DNA of 64,000 bases from Craterilacuibacter sp. RT1T (GTDB taxonomy: Bacteria; Pseudomonadota; Gammaproteobacteria; Burkholderiales; Chromobacteriaceae): contig NZ_JAMFLI010000002.1 of assembly GCF_023502145.1 (NCBI RefSeq), positions 434,001-498,000 of the forward strand, given 5' to 3'. Made by a program: the position numbers and the translations under genes. The number at the start of each line of letters is the position of its first letter. Position 1 is the stretch's first letter. The notes below the pieces were generated by a model. The model worked only from the letters and a program-made list of their open reading frames with translations. It had not been told where the DNA came from and did no database searches. Below are positions 56,954 through 64,000 of the stretch, one piece after another.

Positions 56954-57029
56954 GGATAGACTTTTAACGTCAACAATGCCGTTACTATAGACAGGATTTG
57001 CCCACGATCTGCTGTGGGCTGAAAAGTGC

Positions 57030-57509
57030 TTAGGACGCTGCCTGCCAGTGTCCGCTCTTGCCGCCCTGTTTTTCCAGCAGGCGGATGCCGCCGATTTCCA
57101 TGCCGCGGTCTATGGCTTTTAGCATGTCGTAAACAGTGAGAAGGCCGGCATTGACGGCGCTTAATGCTTCCATTTCCACGCCGGTGCGGCCAACGGTTTC
57201 GGCCGTGACCCGGATGTGCAGGCGGTTCAGCCCAGCTTCGGGGCTGAATTCGACGGCTACGCGGGTGAGCGCAATCGGGTGGCACAGCGGGATCAGGTCG
57301 GCGCAGCGCTTGGCGCCCTGAATGGCGGCGATGCGGGCGATGCCGATCACGTCGCCTTTTTTATTATTGCCGGCCTGCAACTGGGCAAATGTCTCTGCCA
57401 GCATGGTGATATGGCCGGTCGCAACCGCGACGCGACGGGTTTCGTGCTTGGCGCCGACATCGACCATATGGGCTTGGCCGGCGGCATCGAAATGGGTAAG
57501 TGCTGACAT
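57030..57509 (-). CDS. moaC: Cyclic pyranopterin monophosphate synthase
   Basis: A 159-residue hexameric enzyme that forms cPMP, the first stable molybdenum-cofactor intermediate. It has the active-site [36 protein letters not shown] and the C-terminal [10 protein letters not shown]. It is divergent from mobB (62-base gap). Its usual partner moaA is not in the window. Confidence 0.95.
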   Translation of the reverse strand: MSALTHFDAAGQAHMVDVGAKHETRRVAVATGHITMLAETFAQLQAGNNKKGDVIGIARIAAIQGAKRCADLIPLCHPIALTRVAVEFSPEAGLNRLHIRVTAETVGRTGVEMEALSAVNAGLLTVYDMLKAIDRGMEIGGIRLLEKQGGKSGHWQAAS

Positions 57510-57571
57510 GGTTGGCGCTTTTTATCGAATGGCAATGTGCCGTATTCTAACCGGCATCAGAAGGAAACCGC

Positions 57572-58075
57572 ATGGCAATTGTCCTCGGGGTGGCCGGCTT
57601 TTCCGGCTGCGGCAAAACAACGCTGATCACGGCCATCCTGCCGCTATTGGCCGCGCGCGGCCTGCGCGTGTCGGTGATCAAACACAGCCACCACGCGATC
57701 GAGCTGGATGTGCCGGGCAAGGATAGCTACCGCCATCGCCAGGCTGGCGCAAGCCAGGTGATGATGGTGACGGCGCAAGGCTATGCCGTTTTTGCCGATA
57801 CGCCGCAGCAACTGGATCTGGCTGCGCAACTGGCCTTGCTTGCGCCATGCGATCTGGTGCTGCTTGAAGGGCAGAAGTGGGCGGATGTAGCCAAAATCGA
57901 GGTTTATCGTCCGGCGCTGGGCAAGCCGGCACTCTACGAAACAGACCCGCGCGTGATCGCGGTGGTCAGCGATGAGGCGCTGACGGCAGCGTGTGCCGTG
58001 CTCGACATTAATCAGGCTGATCAGGTGGCTGAATTTATCGCCGCCTGGTGGCAACAACAAGGTAAGCAAGCATGA
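57572..58075 (+). CDS. mobB: Molybdopterin-guanine dinucleotide biosynthesis adaptor MobB
   Basis: A 167-residue GTP-binding protein with the P-loop GFSGCGKTTLI (9-19) and SVIKHSHHAIELDVPGKDSYRHR (in part: KHSHHAIELD), as in MobB. It assists MobA in nucleotide attachment but is usually dispensable. It starts a plus-strand moco operon and overlaps moaD by 4 bases. Confidence 0.92.
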   Translation: MAIVLGVAGFSGCGKTTLITAILPLLAARGLRVSVIKHSHHAIELDVPGKDSYRHRQAGASQVMMVTAQGYAVFADTPQQLDLAAQLALLAPCDLVLLEGQKWADVAKIEVYRPALGKPALYETDPRVIAVVSDEALTAACAVLDINQADQVAEFIAAWWQQQGKQA

Positions 58076-58320
58076 TCAGGATTCTGTATTTCGGATTTTT
58101 ACGTGAAGCACTGGGGCGGGATGAGGAAAGTCTGGACTGGACCGGCGGCACGAGCGAGGATTTGCTTGACCTGTTGCGCGCGCGCGGTGACGACTGGGCC
58201 GCAGCCTTGGCGCCGGATAAAGTGTTTCGCGTGGTGGTGGATAGGGAAATCAAGCGCGGGGTGGCCGAGATCGCCGATGGCGCTGAAGTCGGCATCTTGC
58301 CACCGGTGACCGGAGGCTGA
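58072..58320 (+). CDS. moaD: Molybdopterin synthase sulfur-carrier subunit
   Basis: An 82-residue ubiquitin-like protein that ends in the required Gly-Gly (LPPVTGG). It begins IRILYFGFLREALGRD. MoeB adenylates its C-terminus, which is then thiocarboxylated. It is followed after one base by moaE, its partner. Confidence 0.93.
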   Translation: MIRILYFGFLREALGRDEESLDWTGGTSEDLLDLLRARGDDWAAALAPDKVFRVVVDREIKRGVAEIADGAEVGILPPVTGG

Positions 58321-58321
58321 T

Positions 58322-58789
58322 ATGTGGCTGGATATTACCGTACGCAAAGCGGCTTTTGTCAGCGCCTATGAAGAAGAGCGGCTATTGGCCGAAGCGGGGG
58401 ACGCCGGTGCGCTGGTCGGCTTTCAGGGGCGGGTGCGCGGTCAGGATGGCGAGTTGCCACTGGCGGCGCTGCATCTTGAACACTATCCGGGCGTAACCGA
58501 AGACGAGATCGTCCGCATCGCCCATGAGGCGGCGCAGCGCTGGCCCCTGACGGCTTGCCGCATCATTCACCGCGTGGGGCGGCTGGCGGTGGGCGAGGGC
58601 ATTGTGCTGGTGCTGGTGGCCAGCGGCCATCGGGCGGCGGCTTTTGCCGCAGCCGAATTTTTGATGGACTACCTGAAAACCCGCGCCCCGTTCTGGAAGC
58701 GCGAGGAATTCATCGACGGCAGCAGCCACTGGGTCGAAGCCAAGGCGTCCGACGATGCGGCCGCCGGCCGCTGGGAGGCGCAGGCTTGA
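58322..58789 (+). CDS. moaE: Molybdopterin synthase catalytic subunit
   Basis: A 155-residue protein: GALVGFQGRVRG, LEHYPGVTEDEI, CRIIHRVGRLAVGE and KTRAPFWKREEF (catalytic lysines). It transfers sulfur from MoaD to cPMP, making molybdopterin. Its stop overlaps the mobA start (TTGA). Confidence 0.94.
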   Translation: MWLDITVRKAAFVSAYEEERLLAEAGDAGALVGFQGRVRGQDGELPLAALHLEHYPGVTEDEIVRIAHEAAQRWPLTACRIIHRVGRLAVGEGIVLVLVASGHRAAAFAAAEFLMDYLKTRAPFWKREEFIDGSSHWVEAKASDDAAAGRWEAQA

Positions 58790-59400
58790 TTGCCGGTCTT
58801 TTGCTTGCTGGCGGGCAGGGCCAGCGCATGGGCGGGGTGGACAAGGGCTTGGTGTTGCTGGCCGGCCAGCCGCTGGCGCTGCATGTGATTCACCGTCTGC
58901 GCCCGCAAGTGGATGTGCTGTATATCAGCGCCAATCGCTCGCTGCAGACTTATGCCCAATGGGGGCAGGTGGTGTGCGATCTGCCGCGCTTTGCCGGCCA
59001 GGGCCCGCTCTCGGGCATGGCCAGCGTGGCAGCCTGCCTTTGCGATGCGGTGGATTATGTGCTGCTTGCCCCGTGCGATATGCCGGCGTTGCCGCCGGAT
59101 GTGTGCCGGCATTTGCTTGCCGCGCTGAAAGACGCGCCGGCTGCCGGCGCGGCCTATGCCGTCAGCTGTGACGGCCCGCAACCGGCCGTGGCTTTGGTGC
59201 GCAAAGAGGCATTGGCACAGCTTGCCCCCTGTCTTGATGAGGGGCAGCGGGCCATCCGCCACTGGCTGACCCGAGTCGGCGCGATTCCCGTACCGTTTGC
59301 CGATGCCGCCGCTTTTGCCAATGCCAACGATGCCCAGGCACTGGCGGCTCTTGAGGCGCGCTTTTCACTTTTACCCGAAACAGGATCAAAACATGCTTGA
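58786..59400 (+). CDS. mobA: Molybdenum cofactor guanylyltransferase
   Basis: A 204-residue nucleotidyltransferase with the P-loop-like LLLAGGQGQRMGGVDKGL and a GQGPLSGMASV segment. It attaches GMP to molybdopterin. The start is the TTG at 58786, overlapping the moaE stop; the glycine motif begins six residues later. Upstream in-frame ATGs lie inside moaE and would add unrelated residues. It overlaps moeA by 8 bases. Confidence 0.9.
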   Translation: MIAGLLLAGGQGQRMGGVDKGLVLLAGQPLALHVIHRLRPQVDVLYISANRSLQTYAQWGQVVCDLPRFAGQGPLSGMASVAACLCDAVDYVLLAPCDMPALPPDVCRHLLAALKDAPAAGAAYAVSCDGPQPAVALVRKEALAQLAPCLDEGQRAIRHWLTRVGAIPVPFADAAAFANANDAQALAALEARFSLLPETGSKHA

Positions 59401-60592
59401 TTACCACGCTGCCCTGGCGACCTTGCTGGATGGTTTGCCGCAGGCTGAAGGCTGTGAGTCGCTCGCTTTGGCGCAGGCTGCCGGCCGGCGTCTGGCTCGC
59501 GATGTTGAGGCTTGCTTTGATGCGCCGCAGTTCGACAATAGCGCGATGGACGGTTACGCCGTTTGTGATGCGAGCGCTCAGGCCAGCCGCTTTCATGTCG
59601 TCAGCCGTATCGCTGCCGGCGATGTGGCGCAAACGGCGCTAAAAGACGGCGAAGCCGCCCGCATTTTTACTGGCGCGCCTTTGCCGGTAGGCACCACCGC
59701 CGTGGTGGCGCAGGAAGATACCACGCGCGAGGCGGATGTGCTGCTTTTGAATCAGCCCGCCCGAGCGGGCCAGCATATGCGTTTGCAAGGCGAAGAGTAT
59801 GCTGCCGGCGCCACGCTGTTGACGGCGGGCACCTTGCTGGACCCGGCAGCCATCGCCTTGCTGGCCAGTCAAGGTCATGCCGTTTTACCGGTGTTGCCGC
59901 GCCTGAAAGTCGCCGTTTTTTCCAGCGGCAACGAGCTGATCGAGCCGGGAGAGGCACTCACCGCAGGCAAGATCTTTGATGCCAACCGTTACCAGTTGCT
60001 GGCATGGCTGGCGCGTTTTAATGTCGAGACCATCGATGGCGGCATCTTGCCGGACGACGCGGTCATGACCCGTGCGGCTCTGGCGCGTGCCAGTGAAACG
60101 TGTGATGTGATCCTGAGTTCGGGGGGCGTATCGGTAGGCGAAGAAGATCATGTGCGCTCGGCGCTGGAAGCGATAGGCAAGATCACTGCATGGAAGCTGG
60201 CGATCAAGCCGGGCAAGCCTTTTGCCTGGGGCCGCGCCGGCGCTGCCCATGTATTTATGTTGCCGGGCAATCCGGTCGCGACTTTTGTCACCTTCCATCA
60301 ACTGGTGGCGCCGGCTTTGCGTCGACTGTCGGGTGATGATCAACCCTTGCCGGTCGCGATCAAGGTGCGTGCCGGCTTTAGCAAGACCCGCATTGAGCCG
60401 CGGCGCGAATTTCAGCGCGCCCGCTTGCGTCAGGAGGGCGACATTTACGTCGCCGATCTGGTTAAGGGGCAGGGTTCGGCCATGTTGTCGGCGTGCGCCG
60501 CCGCCGATGTGCTGGTGGAAATTCCGCCATCCAGCAGCGTGGCCATCGGGGACACCCTCCTGGCTTATCCGTTGAAAAAGGGTTGGGTATGA
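59393..60592 (+). CDS. moeA: Molybdopterin molybdenumtransferase
   Basis: A 399-residue enzyme that inserts molybdate into adenylylated molybdopterin. It has FDNSAMDGYAV, VFSSGNELIEPG, SSGGVSVGEEDHV and LPGNPVATFVTF. The ATG at 59393 overlaps mobA by 8 bases; the earlier in-frame start at 59297 lies inside mobA. The gene ends ATGA with mog. Confidence 0.95.
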   Translation: MLDYHAALATLLDGLPQAEGCESLALAQAAGRRLARDVEACFDAPQFDNSAMDGYAVCDASAQASRFHVVSRIAAGDVAQTALKDGEAARIFTGAPLPVGTTAVVAQEDTTREADVLLLNQPARAGQHMRLQGEEYAAGATLLTAGTLLDPAAIALLASQGHAVLPVLPRLKVAVFSSGNELIEPGEALTAGKIFDANRYQLLAWLARFNVETIDGGILPDDAVMTRAALARASETCDVILSSGGVSVGEEDHVRSALEAIGKITAWKLAIKPGKPFAWGRAGAAHVFMLPGNPVATFVTFHQLVAPALRRLSGDDQPLPVAIKVRAGFSKTRIEPRREFQRARLRQEGDIYVADLVKGQGSAMLSACAAADVLVEIPPSSSVAIGDTLLAYPLKKGWV

Positions 60593-61167
60593 ATGCATTG
60601 AACACGATACGCATCGGTCTAGTTTCCATTAGCGACCGCGCCAGCAGCGGCGTTTATCAGGACGAGGGTCTGCCTGCGCTGCGCGACTGGCTGGGGGCGG
60701 CACTATTGAACCCGGTCGAATTCGTCGAACGCCTGATTCCCGACGAGCAGCCGCTGATCGAGGCCACGCTGGTGGAGCTGGTCGATGTATGCGACTGTGC
60801 GCTGGTATTGACCACCGGCGGCACCGGCCCCTCGCCACGCGATGTAACCCCCGAGGCCACGCTGGCGGTAGCGCAGCGGGTGATGCCGGGTTTTGGCGAA
60901 CAGATGCGCCAGATCAGCCTTTACTATGTGCCAACCGCCATTTTGTCGCGTCAGGTCGGCGTAATTCGCGGCACCAGCCTGATTCTGAACCTGCCCGGAC
61001 GCCCCAAGTCCATACGCGAAACGCTGGAAGGGGTGAAGGATAAGGACGGCCAGGTTGTGGTGCATGGCATCTTTGCCTCGGTGCCTTATTGCATCGAGCT
61101 GATGGGCGGGCCGTGGATGGATACCGACCCGGCTGTGGTGCAGGCTTTCCGCCCCAAGAAAAAGTAA
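60589..61167 (+). CDS. mog: Molybdopterin adenylyltransferase (MogA)
   Basis: A 192-residue protein that adenylylates molybdopterin before MoeA. It has GLVSISDRASSGVYQDEG, TTGGTGPSPRDVTPEA and LNLPGRPKSIRE. Length (E. coli Mog 195) and end favour MogA over MoaB. The ATG at 60589 overlaps the moeA stop. It is the last gene of the operon. Confidence 0.92.
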   Translation: MNALNTIRIGLVSISDRASSGVYQDEGLPALRDWLGAALLNPVEFVERLIPDEQPLIEATLVELVDVCDCALVLTTGGTGPSPRDVTPEATLAVAQRVMPGFGEQMRQISLYYVPTAILSRQVGVIRGTSLILNLPGRPKSIRETLEGVKDKDGQVVVHGIFASVPYCIELMGGPWMDTDPAVVQAFRPKKK

Positions 61168-61190
61168 TGCGGCCCGAGCGGCCGTGCGCT

Positions 61191-61335
61191 AAGAGCGTGT
61201 TCACGATCTCGCGAGCAAGGGCGAGACAAGGCAAAAACGGCTGAGAAAGCGGAATGTACAGGTGGCACATGAGCATTTCGAAGCCGTTTTTAACGCGGTA
61301 TCGTTGATGCGCAGCAGATTGTGAACAGGTTCTTA
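61191..61335. repeat. MITE-like dispersed repeat, copy 2 (145 bases)
   Basis: The reverse complement of 15871-16018 with scattered substitutions. Its end at 61335 (TAAGAACCTGTTCACAATCT on the minus strand) supplies the TAA stop of msrB, just as copy 1 supplies the acyltransferase stop. The other end carries GTGTTCACGATCT. No coding capacity is likely. It separates mog and msrB. Confidence 0.85.
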
Positions 61336-61728
61336 AGCCTCCGGCACGAAGCGCATGGCCACCGAATTGATGCAGTAGCGCTCGCCGCCAGGCGGCGGGC
61401 CATCGGGGAAAACATGGCCCAGGTGCGCATCGCAACGTTGGCAGCGTACTTCGGTGCGTACCATGCCGTGGCTGTGGTCCTCGATGCGCTCGATGCTGCC
61501 GCTTGCCGCCTCCTGAGAGAAACTGGGCCAGCCGCAGTGGGCATCGAATTTGCTGGCCGATTCGAACAGCAGCGCATCGCAGCAGATGCAGTAATAGCGG
61601 CCACGGCGGTTTTCCTGATACAGCGCGCCGCTGAACGGACGCTCGGTGCCGGCTTCGCGCGTGACGCGGTAGCTTTCCGCATCCAGTTGTCCGCGCCATG
61701 CTTGTGGGGTCTTGATGATCTTGTCCAT
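61333..61728 (-). CDS. msrB: Peptide-methionine (R)-S-oxide reductase B
   Basis: A 131-residue MsrB that repairs oxidised methionine in proteins. It has the zinc Cys pairs C47-I-C-C50 and C96-x2-C99, GWPSF, and the catalytic C119 in RYCINS. The length is normal. The TAA stop lies in the repeat end, but the last conserved segment (MRFVPEA) is intact. Confidence 0.95.
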   Translation of the reverse strand: MDKIIKTPQAWRGQLDAESYRVTREAGTERPFSGALYQENRRGRYYCICCDALLFESASKFDAHCGWPSFSQEAASGSIERIEDHSHGMVRTEVRCQRCDAHLGHVFPDGPPPGGERYCINSVAMRFVPEA

Positions 61729-61760
61729 AGGGTTTCCTTGGCGGATGCAGGTATTGCGAC

Positions 61761-62636
61761 TCAGGATAGGGCCAGCGCAAGGCCGAGCGGCACAAAAACC
61801 ACGCTGGCGAGATTGCCCATCAGTACCATGGCCGCCATATGTTCGGGCTGCTGGCGGTAGTGTTCGGCCATCAGGAAGTTAAGCACGGCCGGCGGCAGGG
61901 CGCCGAACAGTATCAGCAGCATGGCCTGTTGCGCATTCAGCGCCAGCAGCTGGATGGCCAGATAGGCGGCGGCAAGGCCGGTAAGCGGGCACAATATGGC
62001 GCAAGCAAGCCCCGCCTTGAAGCTGATGCGCTGGATGCCCAGCATGCGCACCCCCAGGGCAAACAGCATCAGCGGAATGGTGGCATCCCCCAGCATTTTC
62101 AGCCCGGTCAGCAAGGGCGGCGGAATGAGCAGGCCGGACAGGTTGACCGCCAAGCCCAGTGCGGTCGCGATGACGATGGGGTTGCGTACGAGACGGCTAA
62201 AACGGGTCTGATTGCTGAAAATAAAAGCGCCCAGCGTGAAGTGCAGCAAATTGGACACGATAAACAGCACGACAAAGGCGTTGAAACCGGCCTCGCCAAA
62301 AGCCAATAGCGCCAACGGCAGGCCCATATTGCCGCAGTTGTTAAACATAACCGCCGGCAGCAAGGTGCGCCGCGCGACGCCGCTCAGGCGGGCAAACGGC
62401 CAAGCCAAAAAGCCGGAAAAAACGACCACCAGCGCGGCTGCCGGTATGAGCTTCCACTGGCTGGACAGATCAAAGCCGCGCGCCGACAGTGCGCTAAAAA
62501 CCAGCAAGGGGACGCATACGTCCATATTCAACTGGTTGACGGCGCGCATATCGGGCTTGGCATAGCGGCCATAGAGCCAGCCGGCCAGTACGATAACCAG
62601 CACCGGCAAAATAATGGCAAGAATGCGTTCGGTCAT
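61761..62636 (-). CDS. AEC-family auxin-efflux-carrier-type transporter
   Basis: A 291-residue membrane protein with about ten hydrophobic segments in two halves. Motifs such as NNCGNMGLPLALL and IPLMLFALGVRM fit the AEC/BASS-like malonate or amino acid transporters. The substrate is unknown. It lies 16 bases after dgt and 32 before msrB, on the same strand. Confidence 0.85.
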   Translation of the reverse strand: MTERILAIILPVLVIVLAGWLYGRYAKPDMRAVNQLNMDVCVPLLVFSALSARGFDLSSQWKLIPAAALVVVFSGFLAWPFARLSGVARRTLLPAVMFNNCGNMGLPLALLAFGEAGFNAFVVLFIVSNLLHFTLGAFIFSNQTRFSRLVRNPIVIATALGLAVNLSGLLIPPPLLTGLKMLGDATIPLMLFALGVRMLGIQRISFKAGLACAILCPLTGLAAAYLAIQLLALNAQQAMLLILFGALPPAVLNFLMAEHYRQQPEHMAAMVLMGNLASVVFVPLGLALALS

Positions 62637-62652
62637 TATGGGTGCGGGGCTG

Positions 62653-63990
62653 TCAATGGATGCCTATGCCTGAGACTTCGCGCGCCAGCGTGGCGGCGGC
62701 GTTGTCGGTCATGGCACCGATAAAATCGAGCACTTTCATATAAGCCTGATAAGGCGTGTCAGCGGACTCGATTTTTCTGTCCATCAGTGCCAGATGCAGA
62801 TGCTCACGCGTGCTTAAGGTTTTGCCGGTACTGAGCGCAAACGCTGGCGGAATCAAGACATCCAGCAGCGCGCCCATGCACGGGTAGGCGGCAATTTCGG
62901 TCATCAGTTTGGTGCGATGGCGATAGATGCGCCGGCTGGCCAGCTCTTTGGCGCCTTGCACCGTGTCGCGCACGGCCGGCGAGCAGACCGAAATCAGGTC
63001 TTTGGCCGGGAATTCACCGCAGCGCAACTGATGCTCGAAGGCCATAAAGCGTCCGGCCACCTCATTGACGCATTTGCCCACTGCCGCGCCCCTGAGCGCC
63101 GAACAGCGCTGGCGCGGATCGCTAATCGGCCAGCTTTTCTCGATGCCAACCAGCCCGCCCAGCGCGCGCTCGAATTCATCCACATCCAGCATGCCGATTT
63201 CGACGGCGTCTTCCAGATCGAGAATGGCGTAACAGATATCGTCGGCCGCCTCCATCAGATAGGACAGCGGGTGGCGTACCCATTCGCGGCTGCCGCGCCG
63301 GATCAGCCCCAGCTCGTCGGCAATGGCTTCGAAATAGCCCAGTTCGCTGCGATAGATATTGAACTTGCCGCGTTCGGGGTAGATGTCGGAAGTCCACGGG
63401 TATTTAACCAGTGCGCCCAATGCCGCCGAAGTCAGGCGCATGCCGCCTTCGCCCACATACAGCTCGAGCGAGCTGACCATGCGCAAACCGTGGGCATTGC
63501 CTTCGTAACTGCAGATGTCGCTTTGCTCGGCCACGCTCAAGGGCGCAAGCCAGTGTGTGTTGACCGGGTTGCGAAACCAGTCGCGCAGAGCATCTTCACC
63601 GGTGTGGCCAAAGGGCGGGTTGCCCAGATCGTGGGCAAGGCAGGCGACTTGCACCACCGCACCGATATCGAAAGGGGTGATGCTGCCGGGCAAATGCCCG
63701 CTGGCGGCTAGCATGGCGCCGACCTGGTTGCCTAGGCTGCGTCCGACGCTGGCGACTTCCATGCTGTGGGTGAGGCGGTTATGGGTGTGGTCATTCACTG
63801 CCAGCGGATGGACCTGGGTTTTGCGTCCCAGGCGGCGAAAGGCGCTGGAAAAAATCAGCCGATCGTGATCGATATGAAAATCGCTGCGCAAGCCGCTGGC
63901 GGGATCGCCGCCGCCTATGGCGCGCGCCGCTTCAATCTGGCCATTTTTCAGTTTGAAGCGGCGGGTCGAGAGTAAGGTTGTCCAGTTCAT
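62653..63990 (-). CDS. dgt: Deoxyguanosinetriphosphate triphosphohydrolase-like protein
   Basis: A 445-residue HD enzyme that cleaves dNTPs to nucleoside and triphosphate. It has FRRLGRKTQVHPLAV, HNRLTHSMEVASVGR (first His), AHDLGNPPFGHTGEDAL (HD) and later the distal Asp in EAADDICYAILDLED. The ATG at 63990 lies 10 bases from the right edge; GTG and TTG codons just before it are alternatives. The length fits the dGTPase-like clade. Confidence 0.9.
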   Translation of the reverse strand: MNWTTLLSTRRFKLKNGQIEAARAIGGGDPASGLRSDFHIDHDRLIFSSAFRRLGRKTQVHPLAVNDHTHNRLTHSMEVASVGRSLGNQVGAMLAASGHLPGSITPFDIGAVVQVACLAHDLGNPPFGHTGEDALRDWFRNPVNTHWLAPLSVAEQSDICSYEGNAHGLRMVSSLELYVGEGGMRLTSAALGALVKYPWTSDIYPERGKFNIYRSELGYFEAIADELGLIRRGSREWVRHPLSYLMEAADDICYAILDLEDAVEIGMLDVDEFERALGGLVGIEKSWPISDPRQRCSALRGAAVGKCVNEVAGRFMAFEHQLRCGEFPAKDLISVCSPAVRDTVQGAKELASRRIYRHRTKLMTEIAAYPCMGALLDVLIPPAFALSTGKTLSTREHLHLALMDRKIESADTPYQAYMKVLDFIGAMTDNAAATLAREVSGIGIH

Positions 63991-64000
63991 CACCAAGCTG

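Noticed and set aside
56990-57025. CACGATCTGCTG near moaC, shared with the dispersed repeat
   Set aside because: Only 12 bases match and neither end of the element is present. It is part of a small GCCCAC/GTGGGC hairpin.

Overview
The window is a GC-rich chromosomal segment of a betaproteobacterium, most likely Neisseriales (Chromobacteriaceae or Neisseriaceae type). The best evidence is the tmRNA gene on the minus strand (9152-9516), whose tag reads ANDETYALAA, the form known from Neisseria. The dacA / DUF493 / lipB / lipA order and the general gene content agree. Almost all of the window is coding. The only gene-free stretch over 300 bases is 234-553.

Region 1 (1-9150) is accessory. A broken-looking gene leaves the left edge. 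A type I restriction-modification locus follows: hsdR, hsdM, a RhuM-like gene and a two-TRD hsdS, then a PD-(D/E)xK nuclease gene. Behind it lies an IS5/IS903-type element whose transposase is interrupted by one in-frame TGA. The element ends about 10 bases from the ssrA terminator, so the locus abuts the tmRNA gene, a frequent integration site. The rhuM gene contains a perfect 29-base palindrome, and a 10-base half-site of it lies in the hsdR leader.

Region 2 (9150-25400) is housekeeping: ssrA, a phosphoglycolate-phosphatase-like gene, ilvA, dacA-DUF493-lipB-lipA, an acyltransferase, an HD phosphohydrolase, pepT, a nucleoside hydrolase, dbpA, a yehZYXW-type osmolyte ABC transporter and a TSUP permease.

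Region 3 (25377-31650) is a tight minus-strand catabolic operon: a glutamine-synthetase-like ligase, an aldehyde dehydrogenase, an iron-dependent alcohol dehydrogenase, a PuuD-like gamma-glutamyl hydrolase and an APC permease. The alcohol dehydrogenase stands where the Puu pathway would have an amine oxidase. This suggests an amino alcohol (ethanolamine or alaninol type) is catabolised as its gamma-glutamyl derivative.

Region 4 (31750-45600) holds a cold-shock/DUF1294/Excalibur gene with an in-frame TAG, the run trkA-trkH-slt-NDUFA9-like-cca, a DsbA-like protein, an NCS2 nucleobase permease, ppnP, a TetR regulator, an MscS channel and prfC.

Region 5 (45678-51732) carries riboflavin and thiamine genes: ribE, a Dph6-like ATP pyrophosphatase, ribBA with a degenerate RibA half, ribH, nusB, thiL, pgpA and a FUSC-type membrane protein. 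Region 6 (51800-53260) is a small basic DNA-binding-like protein facing a lone tyrosine recombinase. Region 7 (53376-61170) has a NIT-domain chemoreceptor, moeB and a molybdenum-cofactor cluster (moaC divergent from mobB-moaD-moaE-mobA-moeA-mog); moaA is not here. The right end has msrB, an AEC transporter and dgt. Two copies of a roughly 146-base MITE-like repeat (15871-16018 and 61191-61335) each begin exactly at the stop codon of a neighbouring gene.
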